Origin: Sipunculus nudus
Lineage: Eukaryota; Annelida; Sipuncula; Golfingiida; Sipunculidae
Assembly (NCBI GenBank): GCA_026874595.1
Contig: CM049306.1
Coordinates: 2,062,019 to 2,126,018, forward strand
Direction of reading: 5' to 3'
Length of the DNA: 64,000 nt
The notes below the pieces were generated by a model. That model saw only the letters and a list, made by a program, of their open reading frames with translations, was not told the origin of the DNA and did not search any database. Shown here piece by piece: positions 13,563 through 25,985 of this stretch. The position numbers and the translations under genes are program-made. The first letter of the stretch is position 1; every line of letters starts with the position of its first letter.

Positions 13563-13934
13563 CTTTTTCAGCATCTGTGATGTAGGACTTGAGTCCAGAC
13601 ATGAATTCACTTTTTTCAGGGACTTGGACTCAGATGTACTAAGACAAAGAGGTCATACAGGGAGAAAAGAGGCCCAGTTCATCCAAAATCCAGTAAAATA
13701 ACCTTTGCCACCCAGTGTCTGAGACGCATTCAAACTACTGATTTAATATTTTAAATGATGAAAAAAAACCCAGACTAGTTCATAATGAATTCCTTCCTGA
13801 ATATCCAAACAGGACAGGCTTCTAGCTGAATGTTCATGTACTTTAACATTTAAGTAAAAAAAATATATATATATATATAAACTAATTTAACAAAGACACG
13901 AAGCTCACCAGTAAATTTTCCTCATATCATATAT

Positions 13935-14470
13935 ACTGGGAAAGCTAGAGGTTATACCTCAGTTGACTTTCAGTCAGAGTTTCATGTAAATCCATTGGAT
14001 TTTTGTAAGTCACCCAGGTACCTCCAAAGTGCGGTGACCTCTGACATCATTAGATATGCATGAAATGTCATGAGGATGTAAATGAGGTGAGAAAGTCTAT
14101 TGGTAAATATGAAAATGAGTTTCATGAAAATCCATAGGATTTTTAGTAAGTTACTAAGGTGCCTCAAATGTGCAGTGACCTGTGATCATATTAAATATGC
14201 ATGGTTTCCCTGGAATTCAAACTTAGCCAAGATATTTTATTGATTAACGTTTCTGATGAGTTTATTCAAAATCTTTCATTTTCTTCATAAGTTATCAAGG
14301 GAACACCACAAAGTTGCCGGGTGACCTGTGACCTTATTAAATATGCGTGGACATTGCCCATAATCAAACTTGGGCAAGATAATCTGTTGTTAAGTACTTA
14401 TGGTGAGCTTCGCGAAAATCCATCAAAGCCCTGGAAAGTTATTGTGGCGACACTAAGTGGGCCTATAACT
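13935..14470. repeat. Degenerate dispersed repeat, about 140-bp units
   Basis: Three to four diverged units share 'catgaaaatccat' (several variants), 'gtgacctgtgac' and 'attaaatatgcatg'. It is headed by a hairpin-like CAGTTGACTTTCAGTCAG segment. It looks like an old, decayed member of the same class of hairpin-headed repeats seen elsewhere in the window. There is no coding content. Confidence 0.5.
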
Positions 14471-15009
14471 TGAAAATTTATCCATAAATTGCATAGAGTA
14501 TTACTCATAATGCTGATGTATATTGTTATAGTTGTTCACTTAATTGCATGAGTGCAAACTGGAAATAGTCCAGACCTTTAGCTCTGGGGAAATGTGTCCC
14601 AAGCTCTAGGTACTTCATACCATATTTATAGCATGTGAGTGATAGGAGAAATTTAATTGAAAAAAAACCAGTGTTGGCCTTTTTTGTTCATTTTGGAGGG
14701 AACTGAAGGCTGTACATATGTATCTGTGAAAATGCCATTCTCCTCACGGAAGATCTGGTCTATGAAAAGGGATAGATCTCTGCCAATCAATGGGCACAAG
14801 GCACTATTTTCAGTCGAATGCAAGCTATATCACCTGGCAATTGAAAACTGCAGTAATTAAGGCATTAGAGCAAATATAGGATATACACTGATAACATTCA
14901 TTTAAAATATAACAGTCATAAAGAATATGATTGTCTGTTTATTACATTATAAAACTCAGGGAACTACATTGCAGCACAATATCAGTGACATAGTGGTGTA
15001 AATGTATAC
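14471..15009. other. Unassigned sequence
   Basis: I see no gene, RNA or repeat that I can support. One plus-strand open frame of 67 codons (14657-14860) has no recognisable domain. Confidence 0.4.
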
Positions 15010-16630
15010 AAACAATAGGGCTAAGCCTATATGCACGATATTGTGTATATTGTGTACTGCATACACGATATCATGTATATTGTTACTGCATACACAATAT
15101 CGTGCGTACAATTTCTTATGTACACAAATTATCGTGTATATTGCTCCTTATATGCAGGGAGTTTCGTGCACACAGAAAGTTGCACGCACGTTTGGGTGCG
15201 CACAAAAATACACGACTGTAGAAATACGGGGGTCGGTAGTGAGAACCTGTATTATTTTCCAGCACAAGCTCAAAATAATAGCAAAATCAACACATCTTTC
15301 TTGCTTAAGAATGGTATAATCCCTTCTGGCCAACCGATAACGTCTGCAATTTTGAGGTTACCAGATCTAAAATTAATTCAGATATAGTGTCAGAACTCAC
15401 ATAGACGTTCTCCGATCAAGAAATGACCAGCGATCCTGATAATGTGTAAAAAAATAAGGATAAATCAAAATTACACAAAAGAATAAGTCAAAAAAGCTTC
15501 TGACTGCTTAATTTAAACATATTAATAAAGCGTTTTCTAAAAATATAAAAGAAATATAATATTGTAGAACAGGATAAAATTGTATAAATATATAATTTTG
15601 TGTAAGAATATATATATAATAATTAAAAAAGTATAAAAAATAGATATATAATATAATTTAAAACGTATACAATGTTTTCAAATATATAATATTGATTAAA
15701 GAATAGAATATTACGATGAATATGGAGTAAATATAATGGAGATAGTATAATAAAATATTATAATTCTTATCAATGATGATGATAATAATAATAATAATAA
15801 TGATATAACAATATTAGTATCAGTATTATCATTAATATTGTATGTATATCTGCAATATATATATATATACCAATATCTATACGATATATTGGTAAAAAGA
15901 ATAAAACAAACTAACAAATAAAAAATAATATTAATATAAACATGTAATAACATAATAATTTAAGTTATAATTCAATAACTAAATACCTTAACATTATTAT
16001 ACATTATGCAGAATAATAGAGTATAATTAAATAGAATGTGATAGTAATCCATACGATATAATATAAATTGGTAAAAATATTACATTGAACACAACACAAT
16101 GTAATACAGAATCATATAATATTTATTATGCTAACACAATTGAATATAACTTTATATTTTTATTTATTCCTCATTCAGTATATTAAATACAATATATAAT
16201 CATATTAAACAATGTAAGATTAGTATTATGTATATAAATATAAATATATATATATAAAAATATTATCTAGCGATATTACTATTTGATTTAGTACTACATT
16301 GTTTCTTTGTTGTATAATATATTATTTTCAGTGCAGTGCCTATTTTTTACCATTTGATATTTATATCATCATAATATTTAAGTATTGTTATAAATGCAAA
16401 ATGTTGTTTTAAGTATGTACACAATTTAAAAATAGCCTATACCGCACTTCATCATTATAATCATTCATAGAATGTTATTTGGAAAACTTGTTGAAAAATA
16501 AGACAGTTTCCGAACTTCGACCTCCAAGTTTTATCTACTACTGAATTTCTATTGTGCATATATTCATGGTGTATGCACGATAACTGCGTGTATCATGCGA
16601 ATAATGCGTATAGCTGATCCTAAACAATAG
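15010..16630. mobile_element. Candidate AT-rich non-autonomous DNA transposon (9-bp direct repeats)
   Basis: The 9-bp direct repeat AAACAATAG occurs at 15010-15018 and 16622-16630. The sequence just inside each copy is weakly inverted: left GGCTAAGCCTATATGC, right (reverse complement) AGGATCAGCTATACGC. Subterminal motifs with TGCATACACGATAT recur near both ends. The roughly 1.1-kb interior (about 15400-16500) is strikingly A+T-rich and has no coding capacity. A 9-bp duplication would fit a Mutator-like element, but the terminal repeats are too weak to assign a superfamily. Confidence 0.4.
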
Positions 16631-17255
16631 CATGTGCCACACAGTTTAGGCATGTGTTTGGTAAATGGGTGCAATTCTGGGGTGACAGGTGACGTTCAGG
16701 TACATGTAGTCTGTCATGTTTGTACTGTGGTTCCCTCAGCAATTCAGGTCAAACCTGCTGTAGTTCTATGTTGTGTGTAAACCCCCTTGCAAGGATTTAC
16801 CATTGTCTCTATAGACCATGATCCTGTACGGAGGTTGTGAAATTGCTTGACACTCTTAGTCTTAGTCTTACTTTTTAATGTATTGCCTATTGGTTTTCAT
16901 TACATTCCTCATGTATATTATTGGTGACAAAAGCTCTGTGAGCTTATGTTGCACCTGTTGAACATAGAAAACTGACTTTCAATATAACTTATCTCATCTA
17001 TGTTATCTTATATTACAGGTGGCGACATCTGGTGGCCAGTTTTGAAAGCTGTCATATTCCATGAAAATGACATGCACAACCCCCGGTTTTCCTGGAACAA
17101 AATAAAAGTGCAGGAGTTGAGTTTGATGCCAAACACTCGACAGAAAAAAATTCCCAGTGCACCCATACGTGCAACTTATATTATAATATATATCGCCTGG
17201 AAATACGACCCTCTAACCTGAATACCTGACTGACCTGCTCCCAAGTCAAACTTAC

Positions 17256-17261
17256 CGCCAT
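17256..17261 (-). CDS. SFR1: Candidate SFR1 first coding exon (ATG GCG)
   Basis: On the minus strand the sequence reads CAAG ATG GCG followed by GTAAGTTTG. This gives a start codon in good context (A at -3, G at +4), one alanine codon, then a near-consensus donor. Splicing in phase 0 to the acceptor at 9483 yields Met-Ala followed in frame by Met-Ser-Ser-Ala. Translation could start here or at the ATG at 9483. The support is the strong donor, the matching phase, the promoter-like motifs just upstream and the credible acceptor before 9483. It is inferred, not proven. Confidence 0.5.
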
Positions 17262-17345
17262 CTTGACTGGTACGTATGAAAACCCGGAAGTCGGATGTCG
17301 GATGGCAAACTCGGATGCCATGCTACACACCAGTGAACAGGAGAA
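17262..17345 (-). promoter_or_regulatory. Candidate SFR1 promoter (ETS and YY1-like motifs)
   Basis: A CpG-containing patch in otherwise AT-rich DNA. CCGGAAGT (ETS consensus) lies at 17284-17291. CCGCCATCTTG at 17255-17265 is the YY1-type motif often found over start codons of housekeeping genes. A tandem TCGGATG motif occurs three times between 17291 and 17320. The region could also drive transcription to the right, towards NCAPH. Confidence 0.45.
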
Positions 17346-18049
17346 TCATAACTTATTTATATTTGTGTGTTTTCAGTATAAGCTATTTATGAGTGTGTAA
17401 ATATACACACGTCTCTCTGTTCTATATCAACAATAATAATTAAATTAAGTCGTCTATATTTTCTTTGGAAATATTATATATGAGATACTCAAGGCTTGCA
17501 ACAATTTTTTTAAGTTGTAGATAATTTAATATTTGAACCTTTTTGACCTATCACAGATAAGAAAGGTTTCATAATTTAAATGCATTACACATACTCTGCT
17601 TAAGGCCAAGTAGAAGTTATATAATGTAATCATTATATTTTATTTTATGCTGTACGAAATCGAGATCTCCATTTAATTAAAATTAATCAGGCACACTGCA
17701 AAAAACTTTAATTACCTCCTGTTAATATATTTCAAGTTTATGTCAAACATTAAAATGGAATCTTTCAAATAAAAGGATCTGTGTAATACCTCATGAAGAG
17801 ATTACATGGGGACTGGGTAGATAAATTTTTTGTTACATTTTAATTGCGTTGCTATATGTAAGCTGTAATTAAATGAAAAATTCTTTTAATATTTAACAAA
17901 TGTATGTCAAATTTTATTTATGGTGTAAACAATGTTGTAGGCCCAGGGAAATGATTACTCGAGTCATAATTTTACTTTTATTATAAATATAGTATTATGA
18001 GTAGCTCACATAATATTAGATCTTATACACGTGTAAACATGTTCATACG
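17346..18049. other. AT-rich intergenic sequence
   Basis: I see no coding region, RNA or transposon that I can support here. Confidence 0.4.
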
Positions 18050-18325
18050 CACAGCTACATAAATTGACATGAAAAACACGCGTTTTATTCTGTTATTTTA
18101 AGAATTATTATATCCGGCGTTTCAACTTTCATCAGATTTTACATCCGACTTCTCATTTCCGACATGCGTGTTTTAGTCTGTGTCATGTTGACATCTCGCT
18201 TAGCTCACGGCCAAGACGATATTGTGTGAGATTAGAACAACGGATACGCGGAAAATTTGAAGCAGATATTTGTTGTGATTTTCTTCGTGGAGTAAACTAA
18301 AAGGCGAATCTGAAAAAAAATAGAT
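18050..18325 (+). promoter_or_regulatory. Candidate NCAPH promoter / 5' untranslated exon
   Basis: A locally CpG-richer patch (ACACGCG, ATCCGGCG, TCCGAC, ACGCGG) between the divergent genes. It ends in AATAGAT followed by a good donor, GTAAGTATT, at 18326. A TTTGAA element (CHR-like, common in cell-cycle promoters) lies at 18256-18261. The first NCAPH coding exon starts directly at an acceptor, so an upstream untranslated exon is needed and this is a possible one. No sequence evidence links the two directly. Confidence 0.28.
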
Positions 18326-18853
18326 GTAAGTATTTATGAGATTTGTATAACTTGTGAAATGTTGGACGACAGGAATGTCGAATCTATTGTGTAATTTTAC
18401 TCCGCAGAATATGTATTTCGTAATCCTTATATTATCACCCATTACTCCCCATTAGACTATATTCCATCTCCCGTTAAACTGTGTGTGACTGTAATTGTTT
18501 ATGAACTGTAAAAACTGAAATATTATAAATTTAGTCTAGAGATATCATTAACGCTTGACTGATATCATAGCCACCTAGGATACCTCTTTAGCAATAGAGT
18601 CTACATAAGCTCTGAGCCTCAAAAGTTAAAACACGTAATACTAAAAATATAGGCTTACAGCCAATAGGGTCTAAAACACTACTGGTCTGGTTGGCAGTAA
18701 AGCCATCCAGACCTCTATACCCTCTATGCACCAGCGCACAGCCAACCACCCCATACCAACTAATTAGATGAATAGCTGTATAAACAGATTAACAGATAAC
18801 CCACCAGGCCATTATCTGATTATATTAGACTGGCCCAGTCCATGAAACAGTTA

Positions 18854-20904
18854 CAGACATGGGGTAATAGTAATAAGTAATAGTAATAGACTATTACAGC
18901 TTTTTCCATGTAATAGTAATAGTAATAGACTCAAAAATTTTAGCAGTAATAGTAATAGAAACAGAAGGCAAAGTAATAGAGTAATACATATTACTTTCTA
19001 TTACTTCCTGTGAGCCCCTTGATCATGAAGCATATCAGCAAATAATGCTGAAAAGACTCAGTTTTTGTCCAGTAATTGTCCAGGATGTGCCTATTGTTGA
19101 GGCAAGCATGGGCCTGCTGCCACATTGCTGGTGACCAATGGTGCTAATTACATAAGAGTACTGGACAGAGTAGGTTACCTGGCACAATCTGACCTTTGAT
19201 AAGTAAACCATGGATAAACAGAGGCATGTTTGATATTAAGAGACAGATAAATAGTGTATTGTTATTGTGACAAGTACATCTTATCTCACATCCATCAATC
19301 TATATGCATATTCTGAAATGTACCTAGATTTGTTTTCACAAGCCAGTTTGTATTTTAATCATACAGACTGCAATAACACACATTCAAGAAAAATATAATA
19401 TGGAACAAGATACAGTGCAGACCCAAAATATTCATGATAAGCTTATGGTGTTTTCACTACCCATAATGTATTGAAGCCTACAATGCTATAAACTCATAAC
19501 AGTACTACAATCACGTGGATAAAGTCATACTGCAGGCACATGTATTATCTAGATAATTTATATACATATTTTTTTAAAACTATTCTTTTAATACTTGTCT
19601 GTTATTTCATAGTACCAATTTTGCAGACCTTCATTCAGTATCTAAAATTATGTTAATTTATATTTTGAAAATTAAATGAACAATTTTTTTCATGATATTA
19701 ATTTAGTTTATTATATATTATGAGAATATAAGTAAATGTTAGTATTTTATTATTAAATATATGAAATTTTGATATCAAATAATTAGATCCTGTTATGTAC
19801 AAAATTTAAAGAACAAGATTGTTTAATACCTAATTTATTGTGAAAGTGATTTAAATAATATTTTATTTGTTTTGTAAACTGATGTAAGTTTTAAATCACT
19901 CTCCATATTACTTAATTATCCTGTGCTGGTTTTGCTGCAATGAAGAAGGGCATGCCTGAAGAATAAAAGCCATGCATGCTACCATTATTGTAAAGTTCAC
20001 CACCTCTCTGTTCACTCTCAAGATGTACTATGTGATGGAATAAAACATGGCATCACATACAAATGAACATATATATACCAGAGAAGGTGGGGTACTTTTG
20101 TCTCCAGTTTGGTTCTGTCCAGAATCTTGACGTGAATAGTATTTTTATTCGATATATTCATAAGGATTGGGAAACAGGACACAGCCCTATATAAATTCCT
20201 ACCCTGAAACATACATAAAGGACTGAATTGTCAGCTTCGATACTAAATAATATTATGCAATAATCATGAATAATTCCTCTGGAGATAATTTTTAGTTACA
20301 CTGAAAATCTTTATTTATTGACATTGAGAACGAAGATTATATCTAAACAGTAAGTACTATAAAATAAATTTATGTTAAATGTATATGAAAATAATATAAA
20401 AATTAAAATGTACAAGTATGCATATATAATTATAAATCAATATTTTACGTATGCCAGTTGCTTTTAAATTACATGTATTCAAGAGTTCTTACAGTTATCT
20501 TATAATTTTGACTTGAAACACCCCAATAACAATCATTGAGGTTTCAAAATATTAAAAAAAAAACAGAATTAAAGAAGCTGAAATAAGTAAGATCTCAAGT
20601 ATCATTAGGCTTTTTGTAAATGACAGACACAGTATAAGAAAATTGTGTAGGTAACTGGATGATATAGTTGCTTTTAATATTATTTAAACATGTGATTGTA
20701 GTGCTAGTTTATAGCACTCATGGCTGCGCAAGGTCTAGAATCCTTCCATCAGTTTAAGTAATAGTAATAGTAATAGTAATAGATACCCCAGTAATAGTAA
20801 TAGTAATAGTAATAGAAGATAAAATGTGGTAATAGTAATAGTAATATCAGAAATTGAAAGTAATAGTAATAGTAATAGAACAACTGTAATAGACCCCATG
20901 TCTG
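18854..20904 (+). mobile_element. Complete hAT-like non-autonomous transposon (2.05 kb)
   Basis: Perfect 8-bp target duplications, AACAGTTA, flank it at 18846-18853 and 20905-20912. The 12-bp terminal inverted repeat CAGACATGGGGT is present at both ends. An 8-bp duplication with a CA-initial terminus is characteristic of the hAT superfamily. Both subterminal regions consist of TAATAG hexamer runs, broken by short unique pieces. The interior shows no intact transposase. A second, inverted, partial copy occupies 1-1388. Confidence 0.88.
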
Positions 20905-20912
20905 AACAGTTA

Positions 20913-21693
20913 TGACTTAATTGTTGCTTCTGACAGAAAAATCAAACGTTCCTGCGTTGTATCGCACTAAGTATCGGTACCGCCATCTTGTGGCAACTCC
21001 TATAACTAATTTTCCACTATCTGATCCTCTTATATCATGGACTGGTAATCTTGGCCGGTTCCTGGACGGTCAGTGCCACACATCACCGCCTTACTGAACT
21101 GAAGTCTTTTCCAGTGACGTCAGCAGTGGTCTTTCCCAGAATCTTTTTAAAAACCAACATGGTTCATTCAGTCATCGCCTATTCCAGGCTTCCAGTTGAC
21201 TATTAATATTCCCTTTGTTTTAATATTTTAGGCCGTCGCTTATGTTGAGTTCGGGGAGACTTTAAAACACTATAACCCTCAGCTTCAGTCTTAACGTTTA
21301 TTTTTTTTTAATGTTTAACGGACCACCACTCTTGACAGTAGGCCTAACAAATTCTTGCTCAGCCAATCAGCACGAGATGTTCACTGCAGATACACGTGTG
21401 ACAAGCACAGTCAAAATGTACCGGCTGACTGAACCGATCATGATTCGCGAGTCGCAATTTGACAGTTATAATACACAGGGTTCAGACAAATGCTGCCAGC
21501 TGCTCTGTATATAAGGTTCTCCAGGTACATGTATGATACTTTAAATGGGCTTGGGCCAATTACACATACAAAGCTGTCACCCCTGTCAGGGCAGTTACCT
21601 ATCCTAGGCAGGGGTCATTACCCAGGTTTCATCCTTGCAGCCTTTGAAGTTGAGTGGACCAGCTGGGCTGGTTTCATGCTGGACTTGGTGATG
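20913..21693. other. Intergenic sequence with scattered promoter-like motifs
   Basis: It contains CGCCATCTTGTGGC at 20981-20994, whose reverse complement resembles a CTCF core. A perfect cAMP-response-type TGACGTCA lies at 21115-21122. I see no exon that I can connect to either gene. The open frames are short and without recognisable domains. Confidence 0.35.
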
Positions 21694-21942
21694 GACAAAG
21701 CCAACCCTGACAAAAGCCCACCCAGACAAAAGCCCACCCCTAAAAGTGCAGACCTGGACAAAAGCCCACCCTTGACTAATATTCAAAATTTAATGATTTT
21801 CTGATGTTTTTCTAGAGTTTTTTAAATACTACTGTACATATCATTTATATAACATTTTTTATACTAATGGCAAGTATTATATATGTTTATGCGCTCACAT
21901 GCTTATATATCTGTTATATATATGTCTGCAGCTTGCTAAAAC

Positions 21943-21981
<39 letters not shown>

Positions 21982-22204
21982 TGTACAAATAAGTGTTACA
22001 TTATATTTTTCATAATCTATTTAAAGATCAGTATATATATTATATTATATATAATATATTATGTATTATTTTTTATATATTATATTGTGTAAATATATAA
22101 TATAAAATATATATAACAACACAAAATAACTCACTAAATATCAATGTGATATTTTATTAATTTCAGCTGTATATATTTTATCAGTTGAATATTATATATA
22201 TATG

Positions 22205-22510
22205 TCAGAGACGAGATTGAAATCCAGGCGGATTTTGAATTCACCTAGACGAGATTGCGATTGTGACCTCGCCTAGGCGAGATTGCAGTTGTGATCTCGG
22301 CTAGACGGATTTTAAACTCGCCTAGATGAGATCACAATCGCAATCTCGCCTAGGCGAGATTAATATCCATCATGGAGCAGGCCAGGATTTTAATCTCGCC
22401 TAGGTGAGTTTAAAATCTGTCTGGTGTCATCCAGGCGAGTTTAAAATCTGCCTGATATCACTTGGGCAAGTTTAAAATCTGCCTAGGCGAGATTAAAATA
22501 GTGATCTGAT
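22205..22510 (+). repeat. Palindrome-rich module, copy A1
   Basis: About nine perfect or imperfect copies of the palindrome CTCGCCTAGGCGAG are spaced by short AT-rich linkers such as TTTAAAATC. Cores such as GCCTAGGC recur on about a 30-40-bp spacing. It is bounded by GTCAGAGACGAGATTG on the left and AAAATAGTGATCTGAT on the right. Confidence 0.9.
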
Positions 22511-22678
22511 ATAATTTCCCAATAAATTATACATATATATATAATTGTACATACATGCGTTCAAAAATGATTGTTTATGGAATAATATAATGGAACAGGC
22601 TCCAGGTTTTGGTATAAAACCAGTTATATCCATTGTTTACACAGTGATGTTAATGATTTCATGGATAATGGATATATA

Positions 22679-22985
22679 TGTCAGAGACGAGATTGAAATC
22701 CATGCGGATTTTAAATTTGCCTAGACGAGATTGCGATTGTGATCTCGCCTAGGCGAGATTGCAATTGTGATCTCGGCTAGACAGATTTTAAACTCGCCTA
22801 GACGAGATCACAATCGCAATCTCGCCTAGGCGAGATTAAAATCCATCATGGAGCAGGCCAGGATTATAATCTCGCCTAGGCGAGTTTAAAATCCGTCTGG
22901 TGTCATCCAGGCGAGTTTAAAATCTGCCTGATATTACTTAGGCGAGTTTAAAATCTGCCTAGGCGAGATTAAAATAGTGATCTGA
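22679..22985 (+). repeat. Palindrome-rich module, copy A2
   Basis: A second direct copy of the module at 22205, offset by about 474 bp, with the same boundaries and order of palindromes. It is slightly less diverged from the consensus CTCGCCTAGGCGAG. Confidence 0.9.
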
Positions 22986-25662
22986 TCTAATTTCCTAATA
23001 TATTAAGCATTGTAATTGACATATAAAAGATGTTTTCAGTCGGATTTTCAATATTTTAACACTGAATAGTTATATATAGTTAAAAGGTAATATATTTATT
23101 AATATTTACAGAATATTATAGTATTAATGTAATAATTAACTTTTTTACAGTAATGTAATAATTATTCATGTTATAATTAACATTAATTTTGGAAACAGAA
23201 TTATGAAATAGATATTTGATTATTATTTGAACCTTTGATGTGTTTCATGTGGTCTACAGCATCCTTATCATACCAATTATTTGCTAAACAATTAATCTTT
23301 ATTTTTTTTCTCCAGTTTTCTTAACAACCTTGGGATTGTAAATATCACTAAAAATTTTTACAAAAAAATAATTTATAATTGTATTTAAATATATGGCAAT
23401 TAGAGAGTAACAAGAGGTATATTGAAGCACACTTATGAGATATTATGAAGAGCAAATCTGGGGGAAAAAGTCATCCAGTTGCATATTGAATCAATCATAG
23501 ATAGATAGATAGACAGATAGATAGATTAGGCCAGACTTTTTTAATTTTTCGGTTTACAAACCCGCCGACCTCCGATTTCCTCATTTCAGAAAAAAAATAA
23601 AATTGGCATTTTGACTTTTTTCCTTTTATATTGCGTCGCCGAATCCAGCACGGTTGTTGACAAATGAATTGTTTAGTGACCGTGTGTATTAGATCACCTC
23701 GAACGTTAGAACTCTTATGATTGGCTAATAAGGTCACTTTCATTATGACAGATGGAGGGTTTAAGCCAATCACAATAGGGTATCCTTGGGCCATAAATGC
23801 AATCGATTGGCCATCAAGTTGTCAAAAGATTCAGCAGGGAAATTGAGAATTCTTGGAGAGTTTTCAAAGTTCGTTTTTTCTGCACTACAGTACATTTATA
23901 AACCAGCGTTTAGGTCATATTTGTTAAACATATTTGTTATAGATAGATGTGAATTAGAAAAGAAAATTAGTTTGGTTGCATAGCGGCTTTACCAGCTTGC
24001 CACTGTAAATAACTTGCTGGATATACAAACAAATTTACTTCTCAAGACTAATTATTGCACTCAAAGTCAGACGCTATTTATTACTGCAAATTGGCTAAGT
24101 TTCACAAGTTTGCTCTAAAAAAATATTATAACTTGTCAAAACTTAAAAACGTAGTCTTGTAACTCTTAAAAGAAAATTACTGAACAGATGAAATTATATA
24201 CTGCATGAGGTCGTCATGTACTCTTTGAAAACTCCAGGAATTCTCAGGGTTTCTGCAGTATTTCCGACTATCTGTAGTCTTAGTGGCGCGGTTTTATGTG
24301 AGGCGTTGGCTTTGCGGATATTTTTATAGTCAAAACAAAAGCAAGCTAAAATGAAAGCCATTTAAAATGCAGAAACTTTGAAAGGATTCATTTAATTGTT
24401 CCAAACGGATGTGATGGAAGCTTTGATGTGTATGGATGCCGAAAAGCAATTCCGGACTGACAGTTGCCAAGTGACGGCATGTTAAACTGAGTGCGGTACG
24501 TACTGTCACGGCTGTGGTAAGAAATGCAGATGAATAAATAAAAGTTATTAATACTTTTTAAAATTTTAATAAAATTGAATAATTCAATGTGATCTCCAAT
24601 GGAAACCTCACTTTATTAGCAATTGTTGTATATTCAAAGGACTGTCATTGTCAAACATGCGCAACACCAAAATTGGCAAAAAGGAAAGGACATGGTCATG
24701 AATCAAACAACTCGAGTTCCATGTTGTTGACATTTGATGAACAATAGGCGAATAGCTGCAAGTCGCATATTGTCATTGTTATTGTCATTCACGACTGAAA
24801 TATAAAAACTGCAGTCTATCATGCTAGCAGTGAATATTTAGTTTTCTCCTTGCATATCTGACAAAAAATAAATTATTGTGTATTTGTATAAGTGTAAAAG
24901 GTAAAAGTTGATACACAGATGTATGCAAGTGAATATTTCTTTGTCTTATTTAATCTTTTCTTATAATGTATATAATATTCTTCTGATCTTTTTTTTTAAT
25001 GTTTTGTGAGGCATTTTGTGAAGCTTCAATATTTATGTAGACTGTGTTACAAGATAACTGCCTTTTTTTGGACAGTATTATATCATATCAGAAAAAAATA
25101 TGATTTCTAGATTCATAGAGTAATAGATCATTTATGCATGTGAACATGCATTGAATTATATTGATAAAAAATAAATGAGCTATGTTCCTTTTGTCTTTTT
25201 AAAATACTACATTACTAATATTACTAATATCAGTTTCCCTTCAAATTAATATTGACAACAAAATTATTATGTAAATAATCAGCAGCAGCTCACATCATAT
25301 ATCATTTGAATATGCCATATACAATACCAATGTAAGTTTCTCATTACATAGTTTATAAATAAAAATATAAAATAAAAAAAGTAATGTTAATTATTACATA
25401 AATATTATAATATTCTGTAAATAATATTAAATATATATTACTTGTGAACTATACATAACCATATTAATAAAAAATATATAATATAAAATATTCCATTTCC
25501 AAAATTAATGTTAATTATTTAATATATAATATAATCTGTAAATATTAATTAATATATTACTTGTGAACTATACGTAACCATTCAGTGTTAAAATATTGAA
25601 AATCTGACTGAAAACATCTTTCATAAGTCAATTACAATGCATAATTTATTGGGAAATTAGAT

Positions 25663-25985
25663 CAGATCACTATTTTAATCTCGCCTAGGCAGATTTTAAA
25701 CTCGCCCAAGCGATATCAGGCAGATTTTAAACTTGCCTGGATGACACCAGACGGATTTTAAACTCGCCTAGGCGAGATTAAAATCCTGGCCTGCTCCATG
25801 ATGGATATTAATCTCGCCTAGGCGAGATTGCGACTAGGCGAGATTGCGATTGTGATCTCGTCTAGGCGAGTTTAAAATCCGTCTAGCCGAGATCACAATT
25901 GCAATCTCGCCTAGGCGAGATCACAATCGCAATCTCGTCTAGGCGAATTTAAAATCCGCCTGGATTTCAATCTCGTCTCTGACAT
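25663..25985 (-). repeat. Palindrome-rich module, inverted copy B
   Basis: Reverse-complement copy of the modules at 22205 and 22679. It starts GATCAGATCACTATTTT and ends GTCTCTGACATATA. One palindrome has a short local duplication (GCGACTAGGCGAGATTGCG, near 25827). It forms part of the right arm of the foldback-like element. Confidence 0.9.

Noticed and set aside
15400-16500. Possible mitochondrial DNA insertion because of very high A+T
   Set aside because: No mitochondrial protein, rRNA or tRNA sequence is recognisable; the flanking repeats favour a transposon.
23495-23794. 99-codon minus-strand frame in the foldback element core
   Set aside because: No transposase or other domain is recognisable. 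It runs into a GATA microsatellite and is most likely chance.
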